A stretch of DNA of 64,000 nucleotides from Siphonodentalium dalli (Eukaryota > Mollusca > Scaphopoda > Gadilida > Siphonodentaliidae), in assembly GCA_032622095.1 (NCBI GenBank), contig CP136064.1, positions 178,780,011-178,844,010 on the forward strand, in the 5' to 3' direction. The stretch's first letter is position 1, and every line of letters starts with the position of its first letter. Below the pieces are notes generated by a model. It had not been told where the DNA came from. It saw only the letters and a program-made list of their open reading frames with translations, and did no database searches. The position numbers and the translations under genes are program-made. Below, piece by piece: positions 48,927 through 61,572 of the stretch.

Positions 48927-49650
48927 CCCCCCCCCCCCCCAAAACAGCAAAAACTGCAGTTTTTTCTACTAACCATTTGCCCCCCCCCCCCCCCCCCCCC
49001 CCCATCAAATCTACCCCAGCCGGACAACAACTCGGTTTGACCGGAAACCGAAAAAAACAGAACGCAGATTTGTACCTCGTGATGTCATGACATGTACAAA
49101 CATGTATATTGGTGATCGCAACGCTTTGTATGCACTTTAAAAAATGACAACTAGTCATTACCTCGACTTTGAAAAAGATGCAAATGCAAATGCATATAAC
49201 TGTTTTCTGATACCATTGGAGGAGAAATTGTTTAATACATGGGATAGTTCTGCAGTAAAATTTTGCCAGATAAGCGATCGCAGGGTAGAATTCTGCATTC
49301 GACTGGTAGACACTGACATAGTCGGCATTATTAAGAGGGTTAATGGGGTCAATATCGCATGTAAACCAAGACAGTGGTTATCCAAAATTGTTTTAGGTGG
49401 ATTGTACTACTCATGTATATATGATTTGGATATTAAGGTTAATCCATATTCTATAAAATGAGAGAAAATTGAAGTTGTGAGTCTGAAAATACATATTTGG
49501 AAAAAAATTACATGCAAATTTTTTCCGACAACACCCCCCCCCCCCCCCCCCCCCCCTAAATGAATAAGGAAAAAATTTACGTGTAAATTTTTTACGCCTA
49601 GGTACCCCCCCCCCACCCGGTACGTTGTGTCCCGCAGTTTCCCCCCCCCC
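48927..49650 (+). repeat. Poly-C tract cluster
   Basis: Runs of C at 48927-48940 (14), 48981-49003 (23), 49534-49556 (23), 49605-49614 and 49641-49650. The complementary strand could form G-quadruplexes. Run lengths may include sequencing error. Confidence 0.85.
49144..49461 (+). CDS. Hypothetical 105-codon ORF between poly-C tracts
   Basis: The frame from MTTSHYLDFEKDANANAYN to VNPYSIK is the longest non-repeat frame in the window's right half. Its composition is protein-like, with mixed acidic, aromatic and hydrophobic residues such as KFCQISDRRVEFCIRLVDTD. The ATG context is AAAAATGA. No domain is recognised. Poly-C tracts flank it on both sides, which suggests it travelled with a repeat. 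Chance or a captured exon are alternatives. Confidence 0.35.
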   Translation: MTTSHYLDFEKDANANAYNCFLIPLEEKLFNTWDSSAVKFCQISDRRVEFCIRLVDTDIVGIIKRVNGVNIACKPRQWLSKIVLGGLYYSCIYDLDIKVNPYSIK

Positions 49651-50105
49651 TGTTCATTATGTTACTAACTTTCATGCTGTCAATCAAAATTAAAACCTCT
49701 TTACTAGTGTCCAAACTGACTACCTTTCACTCTTCTTTACATACCGGTATATTATTCTGCAATATCATCTATACAGTGACATTGACTTAATTTGACTACA
49801 AGGACACTGTTCGGGAGATGGTTGGGAAATTGTACATATATGTTGAGTAGTGGCCTGGAAAAAGTGTTTCCAAATTTAACTAAGAATTTAGTGTTGAAAT
49901 TGTCCACAATGTCTTATAACTAAAAGTAACTCCTCAGTTTGTTTTTATTTGGATATCTTTTATCAAATTGGACAATCTAAATCACCTAGAGGTAGAGCTC
50001 ATTTTAAACCGAAACAAAGTTTAATTGTTAGCTACCGTAGCTGAGTCAAATACACATATATGTACATGTAAAACTTGACAACATTAAAGAAGGTTGCTCT
50101 TTTAT

Positions 50106-51330
50106 GCATGCCTATCATGTTCCTATATCGTGATAGGCATGTATGGGAGGCCAAATTCACATTTAATAATTAATTGCGCTTAAGCAAGCGCAATTCATGG
50201 TTATATGTAACAAAACACCCCTGGTGAATAAATAGGTTTCTCCATAACTTAGCATTAACTCCTATTGACACGTCACTTCTTGGTTTCATTGGTTTGGATG
50301 GGTAGGGAGCTAGCCCAACTTCTTTATCAAAATGGCTAACTCGCAATAGTATCACCTTCTGTTTTAGTTGGAGCGATTCGTGATAGCATTATATTATCTT
50401 CGGTATATATTAGTTGGGGCTACTTGCAATAGCATTACTTTCTGTATTAGTCGGGGCGACATTGATTTTCTTCAATTTTCGAGTATACAGGCACACCATA
50501 TGAGGGAAGCAAGCCCTCGGTGACACCACATTCACACTATATGATCATGGAAATACTATAGATTTGTGCAAGAGCTGCTGATTTAATAAGAAAAACTAGA
50601 CCTTCAGGACTGAGACACCAAAGCTCCAGTAATTACACACCATTTTTTGGACAGGGATGCTGATAATATGAAAATAGGGTTTTTTCCCCCTGATTTAAGT
50701 CAATAAGTAAACCATACAGTAATGCTCTAATTAATCGACTCCTTAACCACAGCAGAATTATGGATAACTTTTCAGGATTTAGTCGGAAATATGGCTTGTT
50801 GCCATTCATCGGAAAGCTCTCGAGAGCTTTTCGATGAATGGCAACAAGCCATATTTCCGACTAAATCCTGAAAAATTACCCATAATTCTGCTGTGGTTAA
50901 GAAGTCGATTAAATAGAGCATTACTGTATGAGGTAAGAAAGCCCTCATGCAGTGACACCGCATGCATGTATAGGATATTACCATAGTAAAGGCTAAAATC
51001 TGTGCAAAAATACATTAAAAACATCATACAAAACATTACTAGAGTTCCGGGAAGGCGACATCAATTCTTTGGATAGAGGGATGCTGATAATATGTAATTA
51101 GGGGATTCTCCTTGTTGAACACATACTCACAGTTTGACTGTTGAGTACAGGTCAAAATTAGCCCAATGCTCATCTTGTGTTGCTAGGTGATACACCAGGT
51201 CATGCTAATAGTTTATGGGTAGGTTAGATAGTAGTCACAATTACGCTTAAGCGCAATCAATTGCGCAATTCATTATTAAATGTGAATTTGGCCTCCCATA
51301 GGCATGGGCACGATATGATACAGGCATTGT
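50106..51330. mobile_element. 1.2-kb element with TTAAGC-rich inverted ends
   Basis: Inverted ends of roughly 90 bp share GCATGCCTAT, GGGAGGCCAAATTCACATTT and GCGCTTAAGC. The CAGTAATGC foldback MITE is nested at 50717-50926. Confidence 0.7.
50717..50926. mobile_element. CAGTAATGC foldback MITE, complete copy D (210 bp)
   Basis: TA flanks a nearly perfect 210-bp palindrome from CAGTAATGCTCTAATTAATC to its mirror, centred on GCTCTCGAGAGC. The TA target and tips suggest mobilisation by a Tc1/mariner-type transposase. Confidence 0.88.
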
Positions 51331-51570
51331 TTTAAAGTGTACCCCAATACAATGAAATCATGATCAGAATCATTACAGGCCTATTTCAGACTAACAAATT
51401 TTTCCACAACATCACACTGAAGTTGACTGAACATCATAAAGATTTATAACATTTTATCAAATTAGTAGGACAAAACATAATAAATTTGATCAGACTAAGT
51501 TTTTGAATTTTTCACCAACAAGTCCACAATATGTCTTGAATAAGTAGCTTTTCTCTGAAGAATAATTTAC

Positions 51571-51644
51571 CTGTTTAAAAGGCTTTCCCAGCAAAGCAAT
51601 TCCCAATTCCCTTCCAATATATGTCAATTGACGCTGTTGACTGG
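51571..51644 (-). CDS. Coiled-coil gene, exon (GRELGIALLGKPFKQ)
   Basis: The 74-nt exon has acceptor TTCTTCATAG and donor GTAAAT. It completes an Ala codon and encodes SQQRQLTYIGRELGIALLGK and PFKQ, ending in phase 0 as the last exon requires. Confidence 0.65.
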
Positions 51645-51853
51645 CTATGAAGAAAATACAAAATTCATGTTTGAATACAGACATGTAGGTCTGTAAATCA
51701 AATTTAATGTGGGCGATTGATCCAAATGTGAAATCTAAGATGGTCACTGGAGGCCATGTTTTTTTTATCAAATATGGGGGAAAATCTGTGGTTCTCATCT
51801 AGAGGTCATACCTGAGATCTATTTTTAAAAAAGATGTTGATTTGCTTGCGTTC

Positions 51854-51927
51854 CATAGAGTATGGATGCAAGTTGGTCGACCAACTTGCATCAACCAACT
51901 ATGTCCAACTTGCATCCATACTCTATG
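51854..51927. repeat. Nested palindrome around ATGCAAGTTGGTCGACC
   Basis: An inner 28-bp palindrome (GATGCAAGTTGG/TCGACC...) lies in an outer hairpin whose arms read CATAGAGTATGGATGCAAG. The GCAAGTTGG motif recurs at 52033 and 52056. Confidence 0.85.
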
Positions 51928-52199
51928 AAACAAAATCAACATCCATTACTTATATTCACATTTAATCAAGTCAACTGGCAGACTAAAAGAGTTTTAAGCG
52001 CCCATTTCCAACATTATTATCGTGGCTCGGTGCAAGTTGCGTCTACACAAAAATGGTGCAAGTTGGGGTCAGCATGCGACGTCATGTGACATAATTTCAA
52101 CCAACCAATGTCCTGCATTTATATTCCACAATACAAATGCATGTGTGAGTGTAAATATATAAAAATTGGTGACGATTGGAGGAAGAGGAATGTGGCCTG

Positions 52200-53160
52200 T
52201 AAGATGTGATGATGGTATTCAGTTATCCAAAAAAAAGAGAGGCCGATCATGATCGGCAGATGTTATCCCATCCCTTAGCGACAGGAAATTACTATGATCG
52301 GAATCATAAATGAGAGTTTTTGGTGTTGAATTATAGAGTATACTGATATGTACTATTATAGACAAATGTCCATAACAAAAAACTTATTGGAATTTATAGG
52401 TCACTCACATTTATATAAGAGAATGCACTGGTACAGCTAAACCACCACAGCCTTGGGTTAAATGTGAAAGGTGGCCTGGACATGGAATACTTGGGTTAAG
52501 AGAGTCCAATTTAAGTTTACAATAATAATGTATCAAATTCTAACAACAATATAATATACAGATAAGCCACCTGACTGCTGACCCATTAATATCAATTATA
52601 TGGCAGAGCTGTCAACAAATCACAAGAATTGTTTATGTTGAACACTGACCTCTCTATTAAACCAATAACAATTATAATGACTTCAGCCCATCTGAAGATA
52701 TCACTCTGCAGCACAAATGTCCAAGTCTAATGTTAATACCATGTGATGTTTATTGCTTTCTTTATCAAATTATTTGCGCATCAATTGGCATAAGAGACAT
52801 CAGAAAATAATATAGCCTTATCAATAGCTAAGTAATTCAATTGCATGGGTTGGAATTTGTGAATTGGGTTTAAAGTCGCTCCAAACAAATTTACCAGTAC
52901 ATAACACAAGATTATGGACCGATTTAAACCAAATTTGGTGTGGTGACTCGGGGTACCCTTAGCAGAGTTATAATGGTGTTAGTTTTTCAAATTTTGTTAC
53001 TTTAATTTTGTTGTTATTATTATTTATACAAAAAATATTTTATTATATATTATTTTAATTTATTTATTTATATTCATTTTTTTTATATATATAAATTGAG
53101 TAAGGAAATCAATCTAAACATTTTTTTTTTTTTTTTTTTTTAGCAAATAATTTTTTTCAA
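52200..53160. other. Intronic AT-rich sequence, no gene recognised
   Basis: No exon or repeat border was recognised apart from a TA/T-rich stretch at 53030-53145. Confidence 0.4.
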
Positions 53161-53380
53161 AAAGGGCCATAACTCAGTTAAATAGTTTGATCTGTATTTT
53201 GGGCTGAGAAACTCACAGTCGCACATACCAAATTTCGTTGCGATCAGATAGAAAATATTTGAGTTATCGCACCATGCGTAAAGTGTCTACGTACAGACAG
53301 ACAGACAGACGCACGGCAAGTGGTCAATCCAGACAACGACACTATGTTTACCATACTATGGTATGGGTAAACATAAAAAC
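53160..53380. repeat. AAAAGGGCCATAACTC / GACAGACAGAC repeat
   Basis: Same order of parts as 8830-9230: AGGGCCATAACTC, CCAAATTTCGTTGCGATC, a (GACA)n tract and a terminal hairpin TTTACCATAC/GTATGGGTAAA. Confidence 0.7.
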
Positions 53381-54491
53381 AAAATGTAAAATCCAAGATA
53401 GTCATGTATTTTAATGAATATTCCACAACAAAATGATGGCTTACATCTATTTAAGCTCATCCGAAATATCCATATAAATTTTTTGACAAACAGATGAGGG
53501 ATGTGGACTGTATGGTGTGCTGAAGGATTTAGTCTTGCAAAAAAAAAATCTAAAAGTTTTCAAATACACCTACTTCCAGTATTTTCATCTGATGAGATTG
53601 TTTCTACCCTCTTCTCTGTGACATGTGATTCACCATCTGGCTGGTGCAATTCTGTGAGAGAATATGTGGAGAAAACAGAAGTTTATATTTGTGACATACA
53701 TAATTTATCTGTCACTGAACATGTCTGCAGTGACAGAGTATAGATATGAATTTCAATAATACACACTTTCAATGTTGGCCCTCAATGGAATAAGGTGTTG
53801 ATAGGTTAACTGGATCATGGATAATCAGTGTTTGCTAAGTGTCACTGACCTTATTACTGCATGGGATCTTCTTGATCTTGACCAGTTGTTATTCTGTGGG
53901 ACTTTAAAGACATGATTTTGAACCACTCCCATATCTGGTCCACTAAATTCACTCGAAAGAACCCTGCCTTGACCAAACAAGTGTTATCGCCATAGGTTCA
54001 TGATGAACCGTTCATCCAGTTATCCCATCAACATGCTATAACTTTTTTTAGGTGAACTAATAGAAGAACTTACAATTCGGAATAATAGTACAGGGTGGAA
54101 AATCTCCAAAATCATAATAACAGTACAATTTGGAACAATAGCACAGGGTACTTAATTATAAGAGTACCAGATATTCCCTATACTAGTACATAGTTTATCA
54201 TGTGTTTATCTCTCACATTTACAATAATTTATTGTAAATATTAACAATAGACACTAGTGAATATAAAGTTAAATATGTACCCATTAACTGCAGTAAACAT
54301 GTATACTTCTATTTTTGAGCAGTTCATACTGACATTTTATTAATCAAAGAATTAGGCAGGTTCACATATCAGACATGGTAAAAATTATTAAACGTACAGG
54401 GCCAACTAAGGAACGTATAGGTGCACATTTCAATTGAACAAAAAAATAAACATACATGTATGACTATAAGGCACTCGAGAGTAACAGTTAC

Positions 54492-54560
54492 CAATTTCTT
54501 GCTGTTTATCTTGCTGTTTCTGTTCATCTTGCTGTTTCTTTTCCTCTAGTTTCTTCTGAG
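54492..54560 (-). CDS. Coiled-coil gene, exon (Lys/Gln-rich coil)
   Basis: The 69-nt exon has acceptor ACTTTTTAG and donor GTAAC. It encodes AQKKLEEKKQQDEQKQQDKQ and QEI. Three QQD-type repeats make it partly an internal 18-bp repeat. Phase 1 on both sides matches its neighbours. Confidence 0.6.
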
Positions 54561-55466
54561 CTAAAAAGTTTGAAGAGTTTCATTTCAGTATGGTACATGT
54601 ATAAGATTTCTTTTCAAATCTATACATTTGAACTTGAGACCAAGAAAATATATCTATTCAAGCCTGCTAAGTGCAAATATTGTGCAATTTTCTCCAATTT
54701 AACAGGGCTGCACATATCAAAGGAATAAGGCAATATCAAAGAATGAACACACATAACTCATAAGCCAGTGCTCCCTTACATTTTATTTTAGCAATTTAAT
54801 ATTGTTCTTGAGATATATTTATGGTTTTACCACTATGGGTGAAATTAGTTAGTCCTTATTGTTTATTTTAACGGACACCCACAATACAGCAGCTGCCAAA
54901 AGCCATTTCCAAAAAATTAAAATTTATAATAATAATCCAGTTTCAGATATTAAAAGTTATGAAGTCAACAATTAATTTCTTCAGATAAAGTCAACAGTTT
55001 AAAAATAATAAAGTCTTCAATTTAGTTAAAATTTCAGATTAAGTCTCCCTAAATTTCCTGAAGTCTCCCTAAATTTCCTGGAGGGAGACTTCAAGTCTCC
55101 CTGTTCTGAACCTCTAGCCTGAGGCCTGGGGTGAATATCTGAAAAGTGTGCAATTTGAAGTTACGACCATTAGCCTTATAATTATAGAAGTGTGTGCAAC
55201 AGGAAAAAAAATAAAATATTTTGTTCTATTAAAGTATCATAGTACTTATAAAGAGGTACATGTATGTGAGGCTCCCTATGGGATATATGGGAGACTGGCA
55301 CAATATATTTAATGCTGCACCAGTCATGAAGGTGTTAAAAATGCACCAAGTCAAATCTCAAATTTTAAATTGTGAAACACTATAATTAATGACATGGTTA
55401 AAAATATTTTAACAATTAATGAAAATATCACAACTTCAAGTAAAAGTACTGTAACAAACAACATAC

Positions 55467-55528
55467 CACAAAATAATTGAACATTTCTTGATTCCAGTTC
55501 TTTGACATTGTCCTCCAGTTTTTCTTTG
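55467..55528 (-). CDS. Coiled-coil gene, exon (KEKLEDNVKELESRN)
   Basis: The 62-nt exon has acceptor ACATTTTAG and donor GTATGT. The chosen frame gives heptad-like KEKLEDNVKELESRNVQLFC. The preceding exon must end with two bases of a codon and was not located. Confidence 0.55.
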
Positions 55529-55729
55529 CTAAAATGTTTTAAGAGTTTCATTTCAAGATAGATATTGGATAATTTCAATCTTTCAAATTAATGATATGAA
55601 GCAAGGAACACTCAGGACGCTCAATTCGCTGATAAACAAATGCCAATGGTCCAGCCAATGACATATACTGGAAATAGTTCATTTATAAAGGATCTCAGTT
55701 GAGTTTCTATTTAATACCGGTATATGGAA

Positions 55730-55970
55730 TTTATTAACCGAGTTCATTAAATTTGATTTGAGCAAAGGTTTACCGAGGCTCAAATCAAATTTACATGATT
55801 AAATAAATGCAAAGTTTTTATTGAAAACAACAATCATAAACTTCAGCGATCACAAGTCATTTAAATTATGATGTGACATCATCGCACGCACTAATATTAC
55901 ACGTGTGTCTTACCAATAATTATGAAGCTGGTTTTGTGAATTAATTACATGTATGTGATAAATTAGAAAT
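55730..55970 (-). repeat. Dispersed repeat, inverted relative of 2.59-2.91 kb
   Basis: It carries GGCTCAAATCAAATTTACA, AACTTCAGCGATCACAAGTC and TAATATTACACGTGTGTCTT in reverse to the other copy. Confidence 0.6.
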
Positions 55971-55974
55971 ATGT

Positions 55975-58000
55975 TTCCAGAGTGCCATAATATTGGATAC
56001 GGTACAAAATTCATGGAAATAACTTCTTTATGGTTTTCTTTGTTTAAATGTTATCACCCTACTACTATGTGTGACATAATTATTATTTCGACGACACTAA
56101 TATTTATTGTTACAGCATGTAAGAAAAACATTTTAAATGTCGCATACCAAAAACGACTACATAATTATTGTTTCATTGCTTTACTGTGACCAGCAAACAT
56201 GCAAAAATGCTGCATGTTTTTTATCTGTACATATCGGTCTAATTTGTCATGTGCTGAGAGCAACATAATGTACAACACAAATTTGTCGCTTTCAACGTGA
56301 ACAACAAAACATCTGACATTATCACATTTTTTGTGGCGCACCGAAAGCGACAAATTAGGTTCGAAAGCAATGAAACATCAACATTTTGTCACTTGTAAGT
56401 TTATTGCATGACAAATTATGTAAAATGTCACATGTTTTCTTGCATTCCGAAGGCGACACAACCTCACAAAACTTCACTTGCAACAAAATGTGCGACATAA
56501 TGTTTTGTCAATTTGAACTCGCGATGACTAATGTTGCATTAGCAAATGGTGAATTTGTATTCATCCAAACCTAATTTCAATTATCAGATTATCTAAAAAT
56601 CTTAATTTTTTTTATTGAGAAGTTGTCTCCAAATTGTGATAGGCCTAGAAACACAATTAAAATGTCAACTGGTCAACTAGTCTGACTCAGACCTGGTAAT
56701 ATGGCTAATGGGGTAAGCCATGATCAGCAGATCAGGTCAGGCACATCCTTAATTCCACTATTATAGTGGTATTTGACCATTACCGTTTTGTTAATTTGAT
56801 AAAAGTGGGATAATCCAAAAGCATATTTCCCACCAATATTATTCAAAATCAGATCGCACTAACTCGATACCATGCATATAGTTTGTCCAGGAGCATTATT
56901 ATTAATCAATCATGACGACACACGATAAGCAACTCAATTTAATAGCATGTAATTAGTCGAAATATTGTTATGAAGGAGCGATTGAGTCATCCTGCTATTG
57001 TCATTTAATAATTAGAACTGGATATATTAGTAATAGTATAATATTATTGAATATCAAAGCTGGCGCAAGAGATTGCACAACGAATATTGTCGGAAGACTG
57101 TTCATATTCGCTGCGATATTGTTATGACTTATGGGTGACATTTGGCTGTGCACTGGTATGCGCCGTCTTCTATTCCCTACGCAAATAAAGGAAACATGAA
57201 TATGTTATAGTCAAATATCACTATAATAGAGGAATATCGCTATAATAGTGCAATTCAGCCTAATTTCAGGATGTGCCTGACCTGTGAAATTTCGAGATGC
57301 CGGCAACCAAAATGCTAATATTGTCCTATATATCACTTTTTCAGTCACTACGTTCATAAAAGAATTTGAACATACAAAGGTGGCAATAAAAATACCAATG
57401 ACGAGTCTTCTAAATCATCGTCATCATTGTTGTAAATCGAATCTAATCGATGTTGTAAAAATATTTAAGACTTCGTAGACTGGTACCCTGTCCCAACTCT
57501 GCTACTCGCCCGTAGGGACAGGTATAGGCTAAACAGAAAGTGGAATTTTGAATTGTGTTTCCGGTTTGTGAGATATTGTTTTAAAATAGAAAAGCAAATT
57601 TCAACATCGGTACGTTTTTCTTAATTTAATAATACAAGACGCAAGTATATAACTTTGACAACTACTCAATCAAATTGAATAGAGTGTTTTTCACAGGAAT
57701 CGACTAGCCCCGATCAACGGCAATAAGTTAAATAGTGCGTAATCATGTTTTTGTAGCTTGGATATTTGGAAACTCTGATGTCAACAAACACCCCCGGTAA
57801 CCGGTTACATCAATTTTGTGTCGAAGTTTGCTGTCCCATGTCGCATTTTATTAACTAAATTCGTCGGGGATATATTAACGCTCATGTTGATACCAAAATT
57901 AACACAAGGGGTCAATGTGATTTGCCTGGGTGGACCTTTTACCATAAATTGCCAAACTTTGCTATACCGTCCCATGCTCTGACAAGTTGGTCAGTCTGTA
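55975..58000. other. No gene recognised
   Basis: AT-rich. 56160-56560 has loose repetition of GCGACAMAAT-like and CATGACAAATTATG-like motifs. The expected linking exons of the coiled-coil gene were searched for on the minus strand and not found. Confidence 0.4.
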
Positions 58001-58029
58001 CTACATTCATTTAAGGGGTTTATTTACAT

Positions 58030-58200
58030 TAGTATAAACATATTTTATTCCAATCAAAATAATAACATATATAAACATTTAACAGACATTTTACAGGAGT
58101 ATAGAATAATATAAATTCGATTGATTGGAAAGGGGATTAAACAACAAGCCCAAGGGCTTTTATTAAGTTTGCTCCCCTTTTGTTTCGCGCCCGCTCTTCA
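58030..58200 (-). mobile_element. LINE 3' tail fragment
   Basis: An AT-rich tail followed by TTGGAAAGGGGATTAAACAA and AAGCCCAAGGGCTT, in reverse orientation to 48560-48745. Confidence 0.45.
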
Positions 58201-58274
58201 TTAAGGGTAGAGAGGGGTCGGACAGGAAGGAATGAAAATATCATAATTATAGTAATGATGATGTCGTTAGAAGC

Positions 58275-58355
58275 AGGGAGAGAGATTGTGAACGAGAAAG
58301 AGAGGACGAGAGAGAGAAAGAAAGAGAGAGAGATAGAGAGAGATAAAAGGGATGA
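58275..58355. repeat. GA microsatellite
   Basis: Interrupted (GA)n/(GAAA)n purine tract. Confidence 0.85.
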
Positions 58356-60244
58356 GATACTGTATTTACATTACTGATACTAACAGGTATCTCCTTCACA
58401 CAGATATGTCAATATAAGTTGATGGCGATAGTTTTATTTGTTCCAAATAAGTTTCGTGAGGTACTAGTAATCACACCACCCACCCTCTTGCACGGTTACA
58501 TCAACATTGAAGAAGTTTGCTGCCTCATATCTGATTTTTTTTATTTCGATGTTTCGGCTATATTATTGTGGTCATTTTAGTACCAAAATCATCTATATGA
58601 GGCAGATATATTTTGTTTCCGTGAGGTGTTTTGTGTCAAACGGGAAAATTTTATAACTGTAAAAACACGTTACATGGGCCTTAGTGGAGATGACATTAAG
58701 CTACATTTATGGCATGTTGCATATGAGACATGAGGTGAAAACTTCCTTCCCGACACCCTTTGGAAAGAAGCTTCGAGAAATGTAAAATTTAAATAAATAA
58801 ACTTGTCGTGATGTAACTAAGATATTTAAGCCTAGATCATTGTGTGCATGGAACAAGAGCGAGCAAATGTCTCAAATATTAACGTGACTATCAATGGCTT
58901 GAAAATGACTGTCATCAGTGCATCCAACTAATCAGTGAATTATTTGCATGTGTATCAATTCAGATTATCTGTTACTAGTACTCTCACAACAAGTAAAGTA
59001 TTCAAGTCCAGCATAGTGACTGCCAAAAGCATTTAGTATAATTGAAGTTGATCCACTAGACCAATAAAAGTGGTATGGAATAATGCTAGATAATGGGGTG
59101 GTTGACCGACTAATCATGAAATAGTTAGAAATTATGGAATTGTGTGTATAATGCATAATGACGTAGGTTTGCAGTTATCAGCAATTTATAGAATAATATT
59201 TCCAATTGAAGCCTGCTAAATGTCCTCTTTATGTATTTATTTTCAAAATATGTCAACTCTAGTTGAATTGGAGCTTAACAAATAATATTTCATCATTATC
59301 ATGGATATGTCATGTCTACAAAATTGTCAACAATGACCCGAAAGTGAAGATTGAGGTCACTGTCCTGAGTTGTTGTCAGCTTAAAATGTATTTCAGCCAA
59401 AATAGCCAATACACATGTTTGGATCATGTAATAGCTTGCAGGGGAAACTGATATCTCAATGGATATGCAGGAGATATGCTGGGAAATTTATAATTTGTAA
59501 ATTGGATGCATAAACCTTTCAGTGAAAAACAATAATAGCAGTTCTTTTTGTTTGAAGTGTTCCATTTTATAAGTTATACCTTATAGAGTAAGTTATACCA
59601 GTGTTTTTTGTGCACCTTTCAGATTTTGGTGGGTTAGTACTGTATTTGTCCACTTCCATCGATTCATTAGAATTTCCATTAGCAGTGTCCAATTTGACCA
59701 CCCAGGTAGACCTAGAATACTCTCATGACACACTCACCTGGAAACTCCAATACATGATTGCATGTGTGTGTGTACATGTACCGGTATGTGGTACTGCCTA
59801 TCAGCCAGTTTAAAAAAAAAATCTTAATTAAACTTGTTTTCAATTAAATCAGCTTCTGAAACATGGTAAACTGTCACTTGAACTAGAGCAGATAACTTTC
59901 TAGTCATATGAGTGATATCAGTAGGGTTTTATGTGGTTTTAGACAAAAATTAGTGAAATTTTGGGGGTGGGTGACCAAACATTTGAGTAAAAAAATGATT
60001 TTTTGCAGGTTTGGGATGGTGGTTCCCCGAAAATGCCAGATGTAAAACACGGCATACCTTCCTGCAAATTTTATATTATAATATACATGTAATATTAAAT
60101 CAATTGTACTGGGATAATGCGTGATAAAATTCAACCACTGGGAATCTCAATTTTCAAATGTCAGGCTGCTTATTTTCTGGCTTGGTACATGAGCTGCTCT
60201 GGTCAATATTAATTCAATACAAAATGTTGATTTAAATACATTAA

Positions 60245-60700
60245 GTTCTAGTATAATTGATTAAAGGGACATCTCGTGAACAGGTATATACAATTTCCAT
60301 GGTCATAAAAAGGGAATTAGGGGTCCTTGGGGCCTTACTTCCCTCCTATGGTGTACTTGTTGACTTAAAATTGGGTAAAAACCCCTATTTTCATATCATC
60401 AGCATCCCTCTCCCTTGAATGTGTGTCTCAAACCGGAGCTGTAAAAAAAATTCAGTAAAGGCCTACTAATTGGACATCTCCTGCACAGGTATATAGCATG
60501 TCCATGGTCACAAAAAGGGAATTCGTGGTTACTTCTTCCCTCATATGGTGGGCCTACATGTATATAGACTTGAAAATTGAAGAAAAAACATACTTCCAAA
60601 TGCATATCACTATCAGCATCCCATGAATGTGTCTCCACCTTGGAGCTCTAGCATATTTGATTAAAGGGACGTCTCCTGCACAGATATATACAATTTCCAT
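60245..60700 (+). repeat. Tandem repeat, about 210-bp unit, 2.3 copies
   Basis: Units start near AAAGGGACATCTCCTGCACA and carry ATTTCCATGGTCA, AAAGGGAATT and CATCAGCATCCC. Confidence 0.75.
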
Positions 60701-60979
60701 GGTTATCGATCTAGATCAAAACGGTCAAGGGAATTTTCAACACCGACCCGACAAACACCTCTACAGTACAGGATTCAAAGCACCACAATTTTATGGTTAG
60801 ATTAATATATGATCTATTTTATCTCATGTAAAGTAAATTTTTTTTAAATTCATAGGACATGTACTGGCATCTGGCAAGTACAATTGCATTTATATATTAA
60901 TATTATAATATATATATAATATTATAATAATTTCTCATAATAATAATGCAATCTAAAGTTCATATTTTAGAACACCAGC

Positions 60980-61053
60980 GGTCTCCAGTCAGATTCGAAC
61001 TGACAATCCCCTCAGTGTAAACTGAGGTGCACTCACCAATGTGCTGTAGAAAC
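60980..61053 (-). tRNA. tRNA-Val(UAC)-like sequence
   Basis: 74 nt fold as a cloverleaf: acceptor GTTTCTA/TGGAGAC (with two G-T pairs), D arm GCAC/GTGC with GGT in the loop, anticodon arm CCTCA/TGAGG containing TTTACAC, and a perfect T arm GTCAG-TTCGAAT-CTGAC. The anticodon loop has eight rather than seven bases, so it may be a pseudogene or tRNA-derived repeat. No CCA is encoded. Confidence 0.5.
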
Positions 61054-61131
61054 TGATATAAAGCTGGCATTAAAAAACAACAAATTTGAGTAGAACCACC
61101 CCCCCCCCCCCGGCCAGTGCATGTACTAATA

Positions 61132-61201
61132 TAGATCATGCCATGAACCTCTACTAATGCTAACGCCCGCTAGCATTAGTAGAGGTTCATGGCATGATCT
61201 A
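61132..61201. repeat. Perfect hairpin, 31-bp arms, 8-base loop
   Basis: TAGATCATGCCATGAACCTC... to GCTA pairs exactly with its reverse after the loop ACGCCCGC. Confidence 0.95.
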
Positions 61202-61572
61202 GTACTAATACTATGAACATTTTTTTAATATTTTCTTTACATGTGACAAAATAGATCATATATACCGGTAGCTTATAAAACAAACCATAAAAATTGTGGC
61301 ACTTTGAATCCTGTACTAGTAGAGGTATTTGTCGGGTTGGTGTTGAAAATTCCCTTGAGCGTTTTGATCTACATGGATCTACATGTAGACATTGATGACG
61401 GCGCCGGCTTAATTTCATCATTCGGTACAATTAAACACACTTTTCATATCATTCCCGAAATCAATAAACACTATCACTGTTGTATATTGAAACACTAATG
61501 GTGTAACTTATTAATTATCGATATAAATAGATGTAATCAAATATAAATTGTAGATAAAAATGATGATCTTAC

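Larger units (their letters stand above)
60705..61385. repeat. Large foldback enclosing a tRNA-like sequence and a hairpin
   Basis: Arms 60705-60860 and 61230-61385 are inverted copies (GGGAATTTTCAACACC, GTCGGGTTGGTG, TTGTGG.ACTTTGAATCCTG). Inside are the tRNA-like sequence (60980-61053) and the perfect 31-bp hairpin at 61132-61201. Confidence 0.8.

Noticed and set aside
59741-59820. Possible minus-strand exon ending CCAG|GTGAGTGTG
   Set aside because: The donor is good but no acceptor or phase links it to the coiled-coil gene, and the peptide is His/Thr repeat-like.
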